From Prostheceraeus crozeri (taxonomy: Eukaryota; Platyhelminthes; Polycladida; Euryleptidae): DNA of 64,000 bases. Below are positions 22,325 to 32,903 of this stretch, piece by piece. The position numbers and the translations under genes were made by a program. Location of the stretch: contig CAJQUW010007285.1 in assembly GCA_907163375.1 (NCBI GenBank), forward strand, positions 310,001 through 374,000, written 5' to 3'. The notes under the pieces were generated by a model. That model was not told where the DNA came from. It saw only the letters and a list, made by a program, of their open reading frames with translations, and did no database searches. Numbering within the stretch: position 1 is the first letter of the stretch; each line of letters begins with the position of its first letter.

Positions 22325-23422
22325 ATGGCTGAACAACGACGCGAATACAAGAAAGTTTCACGTCAAGACAAAGATCGTATCTTAACGGCTTCGAGATCAG
22401 GCGAAAATATTTTTGCCCTGTCGAGAAGCTTAGGAATCAAATATAGTACGGCGAAACGTATTGCACGAGAGGATTATTCTCCAGAACGCGAACGTGGTCA
22501 TCGTGAAAAGAAGCTTACTGATCTTCATACAGCTTTTTTAAGAGACAAACTTGACGCCGATCCAACACTGACGTTAAAAAAATTACAAGATAAGCTGTTC
22601 GAGGAATTTCATCTGAGAGTTAGTACATCCACTGTTGATCGTCATCTTGATGGCATGCAATACAGTTTGAAGAAGCTTGTCGTCCAGCCTCAGGAAAGAA
22701 ATAATCAACGCACCAAACATCTCCGCCACGACTTCGCTATCTGGTTGCGGGACAACGCCATGCATACGCAAAGAATATATATCGATGAAACTAACTATAA
22801 TATATGGGTTTCTCGATCATTTGGCCGCTCCCAGCGAGGTGTACCAGCATCGATGAGTCGACCATCAACAAGAGGTGCGAATTTGAATATCATTGCAGCT
22901 ATTGATATTTCTGGGCTCATCCACTTTGAGACTCATACGAAAGTTTCTCATGTAACTTTCAATGAATTTCTAAGTGTTTGCTCTCAAAAACTATTAGACA
23001 GAGATGTTGTTTTCATCATGGACAACGCTCCTGCCCATAAACGGACAAGTGAAGTCAACCTGCCTTCTAATCATTCAGTGAAGTATTTGCCCCCATATTC
23101 CCCAATGTTCAACCCAATTGAAGAATATTTTTCATCGTTCAAAGCTGTTGTGAAACGTCATCTACAAGATCGCAGATCAGATTTGTACGAGCGACCCGCC
23201 GATTCTTCACTTACAATGCACCGATTCAATATGCTTAAAACAGCGGCGGAGGTGGCTAAGAACTCGATGCCATCGTATGACTGTGCAAATTATGATCGAC
23301 ATCAAATGTCCTTCATTCCTAAAAAATGCAACAATATCATAAATGAATCTTCCTATTTATCCACAATTTTAACCATGATTTTTGTGGGCTTTATTCGTGG
23401 GAAATTTTTAGACAACTCATAG
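22325..23422 (+). CDS. Tc1/mariner-superfamily (DDE_3-type) transposase, intact
   Basis: A cut-and-paste transposase of about 365 residues with no internal stop. The start is set at 22325 (MAEQRREYKKVSRQDK) because the 29 codons upstream in frame look non-conserved. A helix-turn-helix lies at about residues 15-60 (ALSRSLGIKYSTAKRI). The catalytic aspartates are in YIDETNYNIW and FIMDNAPAH; the glutamate is in NPIEEYFSSFK. There are 32 residues between the second D and the first E (33 to the next), not the 34 of classical Tc1. The linker is shorter than usual before PPYSPMFNPIEE. Terminal inverted repeats were not found by eye, so the element borders are open. The frame may be functional. Confidence 0.85.
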   Translation: MAEQRREYKKVSRQDKDRILTASRSGENIFALSRSLGIKYSTAKRIAREDYSPERERGHREKKLTDLHTAFLRDKLDADPTLTLKKLQDKLFEEFHLRVSTSTVDRHLDGMQYSLKKLVVQPQERNNQRTKHLRHDFAIWLRDNAMHTQRIYIDETNYNIWVSRSFGRSQRGVPASMSRPSTRGANLNIIAAIDISGLIHFETHTKVSHVTFNEFLSVCSQKLLDRDVVFIMDNAPAHKRTSEVNLPSNHSVKYLPPYSPMFNPIEEYFSSFKAVVKRHLQDRRSDLYERPADSSLTMHRFNMLKTAAEVAKNSMPSYDCANYDRHQMSFIPKKCNNIINESSYLSTILTMIFVGFIRGKFLDNS

Positions 23423-23514
23423 CACATAGTTGATTGCGGTATACGGGCGATTCATAATAAACGTGGCTATGAAGTCCGTAAAGCAAAAGGCACTCCCAAG
23501 TAGTTTAATCCGCA

Positions 23515-24233
23515 TTAGTAAAATAAAAGGATTATGTACAAGCTAAAAATATATACAGGCGGACGAGCTTTCGCTGCGCAGCAGCATCCTCGGGTCCAGC
23601 AAGGAGTAGGCCTAAACCGCGATGGTGCGGTGGCATAATATAGGTTGAGAGATCGGCTACCACTGGGTGAGCTCCTCTCTCCTATTGAGAGACGGACACT
23701 GTTGTTGAATGTATTTGGCTTCGGCGATTCTTGACTCTGAAATTTTTTCAAGAATTCTATGGTAAAGTGATGAATGGTCAAACTGTTTTCGTGTTTATGT
23801 CTCGCGTGGTCTGACAGCGCGCTATTGTTGTTATTGGTAACTAAGCAACGTTTATTATTGTATCTCTGATAAAAAGGACGGGCAGTTTGACCAATGTAAA
23901 ATTTATGGCAAAGAATACAAGTAAATTCAATTTGGTTTCGCTATTAGGAACATCTAAAGTAAACTGAATGCTCCCATTGATGGAATTAAAAACATTTCTG
24001 ATCATCTTAAATATTTCCATGTCATGATCAAACGGACCCATGATTACATCGTCAATATAACGCTTGAAAATGAGTGGTTCAATTTTATGGTCCTGCTTCA
24101 ATTTGTAAAGAACTTCCGTCTCAATATCGTTCATAAAAATAATCGCGAAAAGAGGAGCATAATGTGCATCCATGGGATAGCCCTGCGTTTGAATATAAAA
24201 TTTACCATTGTACTCAATTTCGTAATTGTACAT
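23515..24233 (-). pseudogene. Penelope-like element: RT end plus GIY-YIG
   Basis: The minus strand reads a reverse-transcriptase C-half with YIQTQGYPMDAHYAP and FKRYIDDVIM, typical of Penelope-like elements (family norm QxxGxPMG; here PMD). After a frameshift near 23935 the GIY-YIG endonuclease follows: CILCHKFYIGQTARPF and HARHKHEN. The 5' part of the RT is missing, and the C-terminal zone is shifted again. Penelope-like elements use this endonuclease for target-primed insertion. A hammerhead-like fold lies in the 3' portion. Confidence 0.83.
23565..23674 (-). ncRNA. Hammerhead-ribozyme-like motif in Penelope-like element
   Basis: On the minus strand GAGCTC (23669-23674) gives a stem III strand GAGC, then a UH cleavage dinucleotide. 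CCAG shortly after pairs with CTGG just before the core. The core reads CCGAGGA where the consensus is CUGAUGA (two changes). It is followed by a perfect stem II GCTGC-TGC-GCAGC, then GAAA, then GCTC closing stem III (23565-23568). Penelope-like elements are known to carry such ribozymes. The two core substitutions and the long loop I (about 60 bases) suggest a decayed or weak version. Confidence 0.5.
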
Positions 24234-25803
24234 GTACGTTGCAGTAACATACGTTGCAGTTACGACCTACAAATGACAAGTTCACAATCTATGTTCAAAT
24301 TGCGTGGACGTTCTGTTTCTCAGTTAATCATAAGTTCCTTTAATTCAGTTATTCACAGGCTTATTTGTTGCAATGGAAATTTATTAGGTAACTGATGATT
24401 ATCTCATAGGAGAACGCCTACAAAAATTCGAACGATGACCTTGCCATATACATGTACATATATTCGTTTAATACATTACGATCTCGCGTGAAAATGCCCA
24501 TATCTAACATAGCAATATTCCTACACTGTCCTTTCCTGTTCAGAAATCATGTTTGAATATAATAAGAGAGAAAAGTATCCCTATGCGTTGATACGAGCAC
24601 GGACTACGGATATGTGGATAAGACAATGAATCTGACTGAGATTAAATCAAAATGTCCTGATATAAATGTCCAATTTTAAGGTCTTTTGTTTTATTGTCCG
24701 TGTTCAAGCCAAAGCGAAAGGTTTTTATCATCGTTGTGTTGTCACTAAACCAATTTTAGATAGATGAAGATTGCGACTACACAATTCAAAAGTCTGTCAT
24801 TCAGTAACTCATCCGAAACGTTTAGCCTTGGTTCACAGTCCAAGAGACGATAGTGCAGGCCCCACTGCGGTATTTTCACTTTCACATAGAAGTTTTATAA
24901 CCTATTTCGAACACGAATACTTACTATCGCTTCAATGGTTGATTATTGCTTGACATCATTGATTATTGATCGCTCATTCTTGAGAATAAAAAAATGACAT
25001 AAATTAAAAGAAAAATTATTATTAATAGACTTATTTATAAAAAGGATTAACTTTTCTTATTGTATATTATTATTTATATCTATAAACTTTATTAAACTTC
25101 ATCTTTATTTACTGAGTTAAAAGCTAAAAAGTGTTAAACTCACTCAATAAGGATACTAAGTTTGCGACCGATATCCCTGAAAATAACTACTTGAACTATT
25201 AAAGATTTCACTATGGGTTAAGCAAAATTAATTTTTGCCATTATCAAAATGAAATCGTGTCAAGTTGTACCCGTCCTTTACTAAAGATAGTTGGGTCTCC
25301 AGTTATGTAAAGAGAAACTTCACTCTCAACACCTTTGACAGCATCGATAAAAGAAGTACAGCTCTAACTCTCTTGTCATCGAAGCTGGAAACAAAACCAA
25401 ATCTCGTCTCAAGTGTGATGGTCGCTCTGATAGAGATTTCGTTATTAACAAACGCTCGCGTAAATCAAAACTATTTTAATGAAAAGATAGTTGTTCTAAA
25501 TATTGATTTTATTAGTGATAGTTTTTCTCGCAAAATTAATTATCGTATTCGTAAATATAAACTTGACGTTAAATTTGCAAATTAAAGTAAGATAAAATTA
25601 TGTTACTTATTTCGAAACAAGAATAATAATAATACACGCTAACTAATTGTTTTCTTTGTAGTAACTTCTTAATCATAATAATCGCAATATTAGTTGTTGT
25701 TTATCCGCTTATTCGTCATTTTAGTTCTAACAGTTACATAGATGATCTTCACGCCCTTTTCGTTTGAGATTTGATGAACATCGCAAAGTAGCCACCCCAG
25801 TGG
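24234..25803. other. No gene recognised
   Basis: AT-rich sequence with no family motifs. The 106-codon frame at 25265-25585 is unmatched. No tandem repeat or TIR was seen. Confidence 0.4.
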
Positions 25804-25843
25804 GTGGTTCAATGTGCCCCATGCGTGGGGCACATTGAACCAC
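25804..25843. repeat. Perfect 18-bp hairpin, 4-base loop
   Basis: GTGGTTCAATGTGCCCCA, loop TGCG, then the exact reverse complement. The right arm is also the left terminus of the MITE that follows, so the hairpin looks like two element ends fused head to head. Confidence 0.9.
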
Positions 25844-26030
25844 TTTGGTAGAAATTTTAAAATTAAAATTGTGAGGAGATTAAATGTCACAAAAACGTCC
25901 AACAACTCAGAGATTACTAGGGATACCCTCAACCTTTCATCCGAGTTTGATTTTGGTTCATTTGATTTAGTATATTCAAACTGCTGAGAAAAGATCAAAA
26001 ACATGTTCAATGTGCCCCACCCGCCCCTAT
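25826..26030. mobile_element. MITE F, copy 1, about 205 bp
   Basis: Starts TGGGGCACATTGAACCAC and ends GTTCAATGTGCCCCACCC, an inverted pair. The interior (TGTGAGGAGATTAAATGTCAC, then CTCAGAGATTACT and TTTCATCCGAGTTTGATTT) matches the copy at 55385-55592. No target duplication could be resolved. Non-coding. Confidence 0.8.
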
Positions 26031-26979
26031 CAAGAATGGAGATGCAGCAAGTCCCCTGACTGATCACTGTTTGAAATGTACCGCGAAATGTATTGAAGAT
26101 TGACGTCAGTATATTGCTAACTTTGGATTGCCCTGTCAAAGCCAGTATCAACGAATCACAACTATAATTCGAAAATTGATTTGTACATGTACTTCGTTAT
26201 GACTGCATGGCATGGTGTTATTAAATATAAATACACATGTCAACAGATTCTCATCGAAGTTCGCAACCACAAATTGAAAGCTGTAACAAATACGCGAGTG
26301 ACTCACAACCAAAAGCAGTTTAACTTGAATTAATAATGGCAGCTATTCGATGTAAGCAATCAAGCAGATTTTTAATGTCATAATCACACATTTTCACTAA
26401 ACGTTGACGTATCTCGATGAACAATGCGATGAACACTCATTTGACTGTTCATCTCATGCGGGCTTCATCTCTTCATCAACACGATTTCATGTTTAAAAAT
26501 TGTGATTTATTAAGTGGGTTTTACTTCTCTAGAGGCACATTAGGTAATGAGTAGACGTGTTATATACTGTCATCAATTCATCATGAAAAATGCTAATTAT
26601 CATGTCATTGTAATGACATCAGGATAAGCTTAACGATATAAAATGTGGAACGCCTTTATTTCTGAACAAATATTGCCAGTGATAGACCTATGCGTACAAT
26701 AATAGAATTACTAAATCCTGTACAAATTATAACTAACAACCGATGGAGAGAAAGAAATAGTTATAGATCAGCTTACCTATTAACAACCTGATTGTTCGAG
26801 TCACAGCAATGACTTACATTTTGCATAAATTAGTCAATTCCGTTTCTTAGATCGTGTCATTCGCTTCCAAGGGATAATAAAATCGATTGCCATGCATCCC
26901 GATTCCATCGATGTAGAAGTCAAATGACAAATCATGAAATATACGAATGAAACTTTGAAAATGTGGAAACAATTTATTG
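26031..26979. other. No gene recognised
   Basis: AT-rich sequence without recognisable frames, repeats or RNA features. Confidence 0.4.
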
Positions 26980-27545
26980 TTAATTAAATGATTCTGAAGA
27001 AAAATGAGAAAACACTGCGCACTCGGAAGTCGTAATATATGTGTAATTTGTTGGGAGATTTATTGAAGGAAGCCAATCTAAGAGATCCTCGAAATCGGTG
27101 ATATCATCCTTGGGAATTCGAATTATCAAGTTTCCATTCTTGTGTTCTCTCCTTCCATGCGAGCCGCTGTCGTTGATTCTTCTTTTGTTACGTGAAGGAT
27201 GAAGTGTATTTGATGAAGATGCTGAGGTATAGTATGATGGAAAGTTGTTGAAAACACTGGGAACTGCCGAAGATTTGAGTTGCAATAGTTTCAATTCTTT
27301 TCTTGGACGCTTAGATGATCTTGAATTGTTGACCTGTCTTGATCAAATCATTTTCGAGAAAATACAGAACAAATTCGCGAAGACAAGGTTGGAACGAAAA
27401 CGCTTCTTTGGCCAAAATTATCGACATCCTCTCGTTCAATTGCTCTTATCCATTTGTCGCGAAGAGTTTGGTCATGAGAAAATGCAAAAAACGATATATG
27501 CACATTCGTTGAGTTATCTGATGTGCTTTATGTGCACTTGCTGTT
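26980..27545 (-). pseudogene. THAP-domain gene, decayed
   Basis: THAP domains are zinc-coordinating C2CH DNA-binding domains found in host regulators and in P-type transposases. The minus strand near 27500-27310 reads NVHISFFAFSHDQTLRDKW, IRAIERED and SRICSVFSRK, the middle of a THAP domain (consensus FHxFPxDxxLRxxWIxAIxR, then SxICSxHFxxxDF). The histidine after ICS and the aspartate before F are lost, the latter as an in-frame TGA. A frameshift near 27295 leads to KLLQLKSSAVPSVFNNFPSY, which contains the family's closing AVPSVF. An unrelated serine-rich and basic tail ends at 26980. Host gene remnant or P-type transposase remnant cannot be told apart; no catalytic part is visible. Confidence 0.72.
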
Positions 27546-28599
27546 TATTATCGTAGACTGGCTGCACTCCGTGTGCCGGCACACGCATAAATGACATGCT
27601 TTGAGACAAGCTAACCAACTTGATGCTATAGCAACGTATCGATCAATCAGATGACGCTAACCTCACATATTTGCATGCAGATTCGGCAGATCACTGTGAG
27701 GAGGGAATCGAAGGACAAAGGCAGTATTATGACTGCGTGTGCACACACTGTTGTGCTGTCCTGTATGAAACTTCCCGTCAACAGCAGCGCATTGAAATGC
27801 GCTTTGCTCTATCGAACAATGAAATCTATCAGTCTTCACTCTATAGTATAGACTGTGGGATATTCGTGAAAATTTAGGAGTTGCATATCCCGGTGCTCTA
27901 GACATCCGACAATGGTTAGAAATAGAAGGTTGGAAGAAGCTTTATTCCTCTTTCAAAAGGAATTACCCTAATTCACGGTCGTTCGGAGAAAGCGAAAATA
28001 GACAGATAAACGGCTACTGAAAACAACGCAACAATGTGTTCTGAGCAGGGTTTTCAACTTTCGAAAGAATTTTTTCCTTTAATTTGCTTTCTCGTTGCGT
28101 TAGAGTACTAGCAACATTTTCTGCGCTGCAGCGAAGAATGTGCAACAGATTAATGCACCGATTAAAATCAGGCTGTGTTAATGTAGGATTGTATACACAT
28201 CTAATACATTAACATGCGTTTTTCTTTTTGTCAGGATGTTCTGTGAATTTCCATGTAATTCTATCTACATTTTGAATCACTCAAAAAGAAAATACAAGGA
28301 ACGGAGACAGAACTGTTGACCCATATCTGCCGCTATATGTAGACATGTATTGATATCTTAACTTACCACATGCTGTCGGAAATGTGGTCCTGATATCTGG
28401 TATGAGGAATTCTGTAATCTTTTTTGCAAGAGGTTGCATTTTTGTCTTTCATCTGTGCCACTTGCAAAGAAGCAGAATGTGCTGACTATGCTCCTCGAGC
28501 GCAGCAGGAGTCTTTCTGTTGTAAATCACAGCAGCGTTTAAGTTATATAGATCATAAGAATCGGAGTGGACGAGATTTGATAATATTGGTCCGGTTATA
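27546..28599. other. No gene recognised
   Basis: Includes the region upstream of the THAP remnant (short palindrome GTGTGCCGGCACAC at about 27570) and AT-rich sequence. Overlapping short frames at 27651-27905 on both strands have no domain. Confidence 0.4.
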
Positions 28600-28775
28600 G
28601 CTACTGTCGGCATATAGGGAGAACATGCCGATACTTCCCAATTTTCTAATCATCATGCCGGCGCAGCCGTCACCTAGCCGATGGGTACCGACAACTCCTG
28701 TGTCGGCATTCACTCGGTGCGCCGATACGGTTGACAGCCGACACTGCCCGACTAATTGACGAGGCATCGCCGACG
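28600..28775. repeat. GCCGA/TCGGC-dense GC-rich patch
   Basis: Within about 175 bases, GCCGA, GCCGG or TCGGC forms occur about eight times (for example near 28603, 28628, 28677, 28701, 28718, 28736 and 28769). The patch is sharply more GC-rich than its surroundings. The 71-codon minus-strand frame here follows from low complexity and is not called as a gene. Confidence 0.5.
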
Positions 28776-28927
28776 ATTTTTTTTCACCGGGAACATCATG
28801 AATGCGATCATGTCGTTATATTCTTAAACGAAAAAAAATAACATGTCTAGGCCTATATATATATGTAGAAACTTTCAACAACGATGACAATTAAAACTTC
28901 AAAACATCACTAAAGCCAATTTGATGA

Positions 28928-29145
28928 CGTTATTAAACATTTGAAAACCTATTATTTCATAACGCTATTTTAATTATCATTAGCGTTATTATTTGATAAC
29001 GTTATTTGTAAATTCTAAAATCCGTTAGGATAATTTGGCGTTAGGTATATTAATCTAACACCATTCCGTCATGTACTAACGTTATTCTTCTAGCATCTAA
29101 CGGATACTACCGTTGTGCAGCCGTTATTATACCGTTACTTTTGTG
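28928..29145. repeat. TAACG/CGTTA-dense repeat, copy 2
   Basis: About ten TAACG/CGTTA motifs in some 215 bases, in the same style as 20698-21060 (GATAACGTTATT, CTAACGTTATT, CTAACGG, CCGTTATT). The two patches resemble each other in motif content more than in linear alignment. Confidence 0.55.
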
Positions 29146-30330
29146 AGTGTGTTCATGTCACCAAAGAATTCGGGAACATCATATTGAGTCTTCACTTGAT
29201 GATCGAGAATTGAATAATAAGATGAGTGGTCAGCAGGTGCATGTAAAGGGAAGGATAATGCATTGATGGCACAGTAGGTGCCAGATCGAGTGTGTGCTGT
29301 AGACCACAGGGGCTCTTGTTGGCGCGAAGACAGCCTGGAAAAAGACGAAACACGAGTGTGGCAATTCGAAACAGCAGAGATCCTTTGGCCGAAAGGAGAC
29401 GGGAGTGAGAAATGTAAAGGATAAGGGAAGAGAGGGGATGAAAGAGACAGTGAGAGAGAGAGAGAGAGAAAGCGGTAAAGAAAGGTTATGCTTTGATTCC
29501 TGTTGCCTTAGCATCTGTCGAGATTCTTCTAACTCACCCGTCTTTTTCTGCTATTTGTGGTTAATCAAACAAACAACGTGATCAGCAGCAAAGTACCTGC
29601 AAATTACGTGATGCCTGGTTGGGCTAGCGTGGGCTCATAGGCCTTACTCTATCAGATATTGTCACTCGATCAGTTATCTGACGAGATCATGGATTACTCA
29701 AGGCATTCGATATCAAAGAACGAATCATTTTGTTTTTAATAACAACAATTCCTAAGTTAGATTCACTAACAGAGTCGCTCACTTACAAGACTAATTCATA
29801 ATTTCATTTATGAGCATAGTCCGGAGCGCGAAGCGCAACCCTGAATTCTCCGAAATCGGAGCGCGAGCGCACTTAGGTCAGTCAAACCACCTTTACAAAT
29901 AGCACTTTGACAAGCTAAGGACTTTCACCGTTTCCGGATTTGTATTTCATTATCCAACATTTCGATGACAAATTCACCATCATTCAAATCACTAGATCTC
30001 TACCCAAACTTTGCGTAAGCATGAGCTTTTGTACACGACTTAATATATCGTATTAGAAATGACTTTGGATATAGTGCCAAGTTGGGAGTTTACCTACCCA
30101 ACAGCGGCTTGGCAGCTATCATTCGAAATTGTGCTTGATTAATCTGAAATCGCCCAACATCCGCACTGTCTTATTATGGAAGTCGATTTGTTCGATTTCA
30201 ATTTTTCTCGTTCAATAATGAAGTGATAAACGATAAATATATTAGAAATAAATATTTGAAAAACGTCCGGTCTGTCAATCAATGGAAGTCGCCATCATTT
30301 TGGTAGAGTTGCTATGACAACGCTTAATTG
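29146..30330. other. No gene recognised
   Basis: Contains a (GA)n microsatellite at about 29451-29469 and a GC patch with GGAGCGCGA at about 29822 and 29860. The open frame at 29230-29514 spans the microsatellite and is not credible. Confidence 0.4.
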
Positions 30331-31865
30331 TCTACGACACACTATTGCTTTCAATATCCATTTCAGTTCTAGGTTTGACCGATCAAGAGGCTAATTATCT
30401 GTTTCATATGAAGTAATGGTTAATGCACGACAGCGTCGAGACCGCGAAGTGGTTGAGACGCGTAAGGCGTGCATTAGCTTAATGCTACAGTCCACTGTGC
30501 ATTATGACGTCACGCTGCATTCTTCGCACTTCAGTTAAATCTATAGCGATGGACATTGGAAACAATTGATGAGTACTTGTCTACGATATTGAAGACGCGA
30601 AGGAATCAGGGCTTTTGCATAACCACTGATCAACCTACTGTAAAACTTTTCTGGACAATAGCAGTAGATAAATGCCATTGATAATAATTCGATTTCTATG
30701 CCTAGAAATAACAAGGTGCTGACTTTCTATGGTATTGTTAATTTCTATGGTGCTGACTAGCCGATAACAGAAATCTCAAAGTGAATGCTATCAGAGACAT
30801 CTATGATTAATATAAGATATCTTATATCTTATGCCGTTGATGGCTGATAAAACCTGTATTAAAACAAAATCAGGAAGTAGACATGCAAAAGTTTACAAAT
30901 AGGAGAACATTTATGTAAAAATGAAGGGGTGCTCAAAAATGTCAGTTGCTCAAATGCATAAGTTAAAGCAGTTTCAATTGATACAAACTAAACAAATACA
31001 ACCATTAAGCGTAAATAATAAAATTATTAAAATTTCATTATTAAAAAAATTAAAATTATAATCAGACTATCTAATAGCAAAAACACATAAAGAAATATGA
31101 AAAATGTATGACTGAATAAAATAGGAAAAATTAAGATTCAACTATTTTTATAAATTTTCGCAGTCACATTCTGCACATGAATTGAAATTGCCGTTGTTGA
31201 ACTGAAAAATTCTACTATTGTCTTGGAATTGCCGCTATAGATTGACAATTGCCGTTGTTGAACTGAAATTGCCGCTATTGTCCTGATAAGTGCTGTTGAT
31301 GGCTGAAAACGCCTGTATCACAGATGTCCCTGATGCTATCTAATCGGTGTTTATCAAAATGTCTTTGTTCTATTTCTATATCCTGAAATAAACGTTAGTA
31401 TAACGAATACATGTAATACAACCACAGTGCGATAAGAGATTTTAACAGTCATGTAGTGATAAATCATTTGATCAATGTAGACATAGTGATGTCTATGAAC
31501 GTCGTGCAATGATATTTGTTAAACACATGGAAACTATGACAACGCTTGTCAACGACGGACTATTGTTTTCAATATCCATTTCAGTTATAGGTTTGACCGA
31601 TCAAGAAGCTAATTAGAAGTTTTCAGCAGCATGATTTCATGATTCACAAAGCGTAATTTCTTGAATCTGAATAATTGATATGGATCCATTTGCATCTTTT
31701 AAAGTTCACTGTGATCAGTTTCTTTGATTACAATGTTTTGCTCTTTCAGTGGCAATTTCTGATATGATCACGCTTAAGAAAATAATCTTATTATAATAAA
31801 GCTGAGCTTTTAGTAATGGTAACCCATCGAATTGCTAATTTAACAAACTATATTACCTCACCAAA
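30331..31865. repeat. Cluster of fragments related to the inverted-repeat arms
   Basis: GGTTTGACCGATCAAGA...GCTAAT with its upstream TTTCAATATCCATTTCAG occurs at about 30350-30410 and again at 31560-31612. Diverged forms occur in the right arm (53577, and complement at about 55240-55262). CTATGGTATTGTTAATTTCTATG at about 30728 recurs at 53317. ATTGCCGTTGTTGAACTGAA repeats at 31187 and 31250. The segment 31630-31865 aligns with 60945-61190 of the foldback element. No coding sequence seen. Confidence 0.65.
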
Positions 31866-32011
31866 TTGACGTGACATGGAGAATTTGTAGAATACTAGTC
31901 CTTATTCTGTATTGCTATCATTATCAGTAAATTCGTTTACATAATTCCAAAAGCACAGAATTAGACATGGTCGTCTCTTCTTCCGTTTGACTAGAAGGGA
32001 AGCATTGGAAC

Positions 32012-32234
32012 TGTAATGTTTTCAGTTAGGGTCGCATGCACATCAGTATTGACTTGGCCACGCGTATGTACATGTCAGAGAATCAAAACAAGCACTTCGT
32101 GGTCGAAACTAGTTCTGTGTATTTTTCACAAATTTCTCCAATAACAAAGTTCATTAGAAGTTAGGGTATTTAAAGGAACAGTTTGCTGTGAACAAACAAA
32201 CGTCATATAATGTCATAGATTTCACTATGCCACA
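32012..32234 (-). repeat. 3' LTR (223 bp)
   Basis: Plus strand runs TGTAATGTTTTCAG to ACTATGCCACA. Compared with the other LTR it has an extra ACGC near 32061. The purine-rich tract AGGAGGGAATA (minus strand) abuts it at about 32235-32245. Confidence 0.93.
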
Positions 32235-32380
32235 TATTCCCTCCTGTAGGAAAAGCAAATGTCGAATGTTCGAAAATGTCAAACACGCTGCATTAACGCT
32301 AGAGCGTAAAAGATTTGATAACGGACTTCACGTGACACCATCCGTTTACAAAATGTTCATCACTTCGATCACAACCACAG

Positions 32381-32903
32381 CTAGTAGTAGATAAAGTTCT
32401 CGTTTCGCGCATGTCTTCGTCTTCTTGTACTTTGTCGCCTTCCTCCATTCTCGTCTTGCACTACGTCTCGCACGGCACCACGCACTTCTCGCGGAACGTC
32501 CGGCAGCTCGCATTCTTCTTCCATCCTGCTGTTCGATCGATCAGTCGACACATGCTTCGTGTGCCACTTCTGGCCATCATCGAGAATGACAGACCGACTG
32601 CCAATGTTTCTTGAGACTTTTAAACCACGCTTGATCTCTCCTGATCTCGGATGCTTCACACAGACTCAGTCACCTGACCTGAATGGTTCTTCGAATCGAA
32701 CTTTCTTCTTGGGTTTCACATGAACCCCTATTGTGAAGACGAAAACTGGGAGACTGAAGAGTTGTTGAGTGTGGCGAGGATCGGTAGGTAAGAAGGAACT
32801 GACGAATGTACTGAGGTACTGGAGTCTTCTGAAACAAAGCCAACTCGATCTGTTCAGCCAGTGTGCGGTTAAATCTCTCTACGACGGCATTGGACTCAGG
32901 AAT
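32381..32903 (-). pseudogene. Integrase C-terminal part of the gypsy element, broken
   Basis: After the stop that closes the long frame, the same frame continues with ESNAVVERFNRTL, which carries the catalytic glutamate, and then YRSSPHSTT. A frameshift follows near 32790. A later frame gives KHPRSGEIKRGLKVS and DDGQKWH, the C-terminal DNA-binding tail of gypsy integrases, after another stop near 32660. So there are at least two stops and one frameshift within 500 bases, while the 1201-codon part upstream is clean. Confidence 0.85.

Noticed and set aside
28552-28767. 71-codon minus-strand frame
   Set aside because: Explained by low-complexity GCCGA-rich sequence; no domain.
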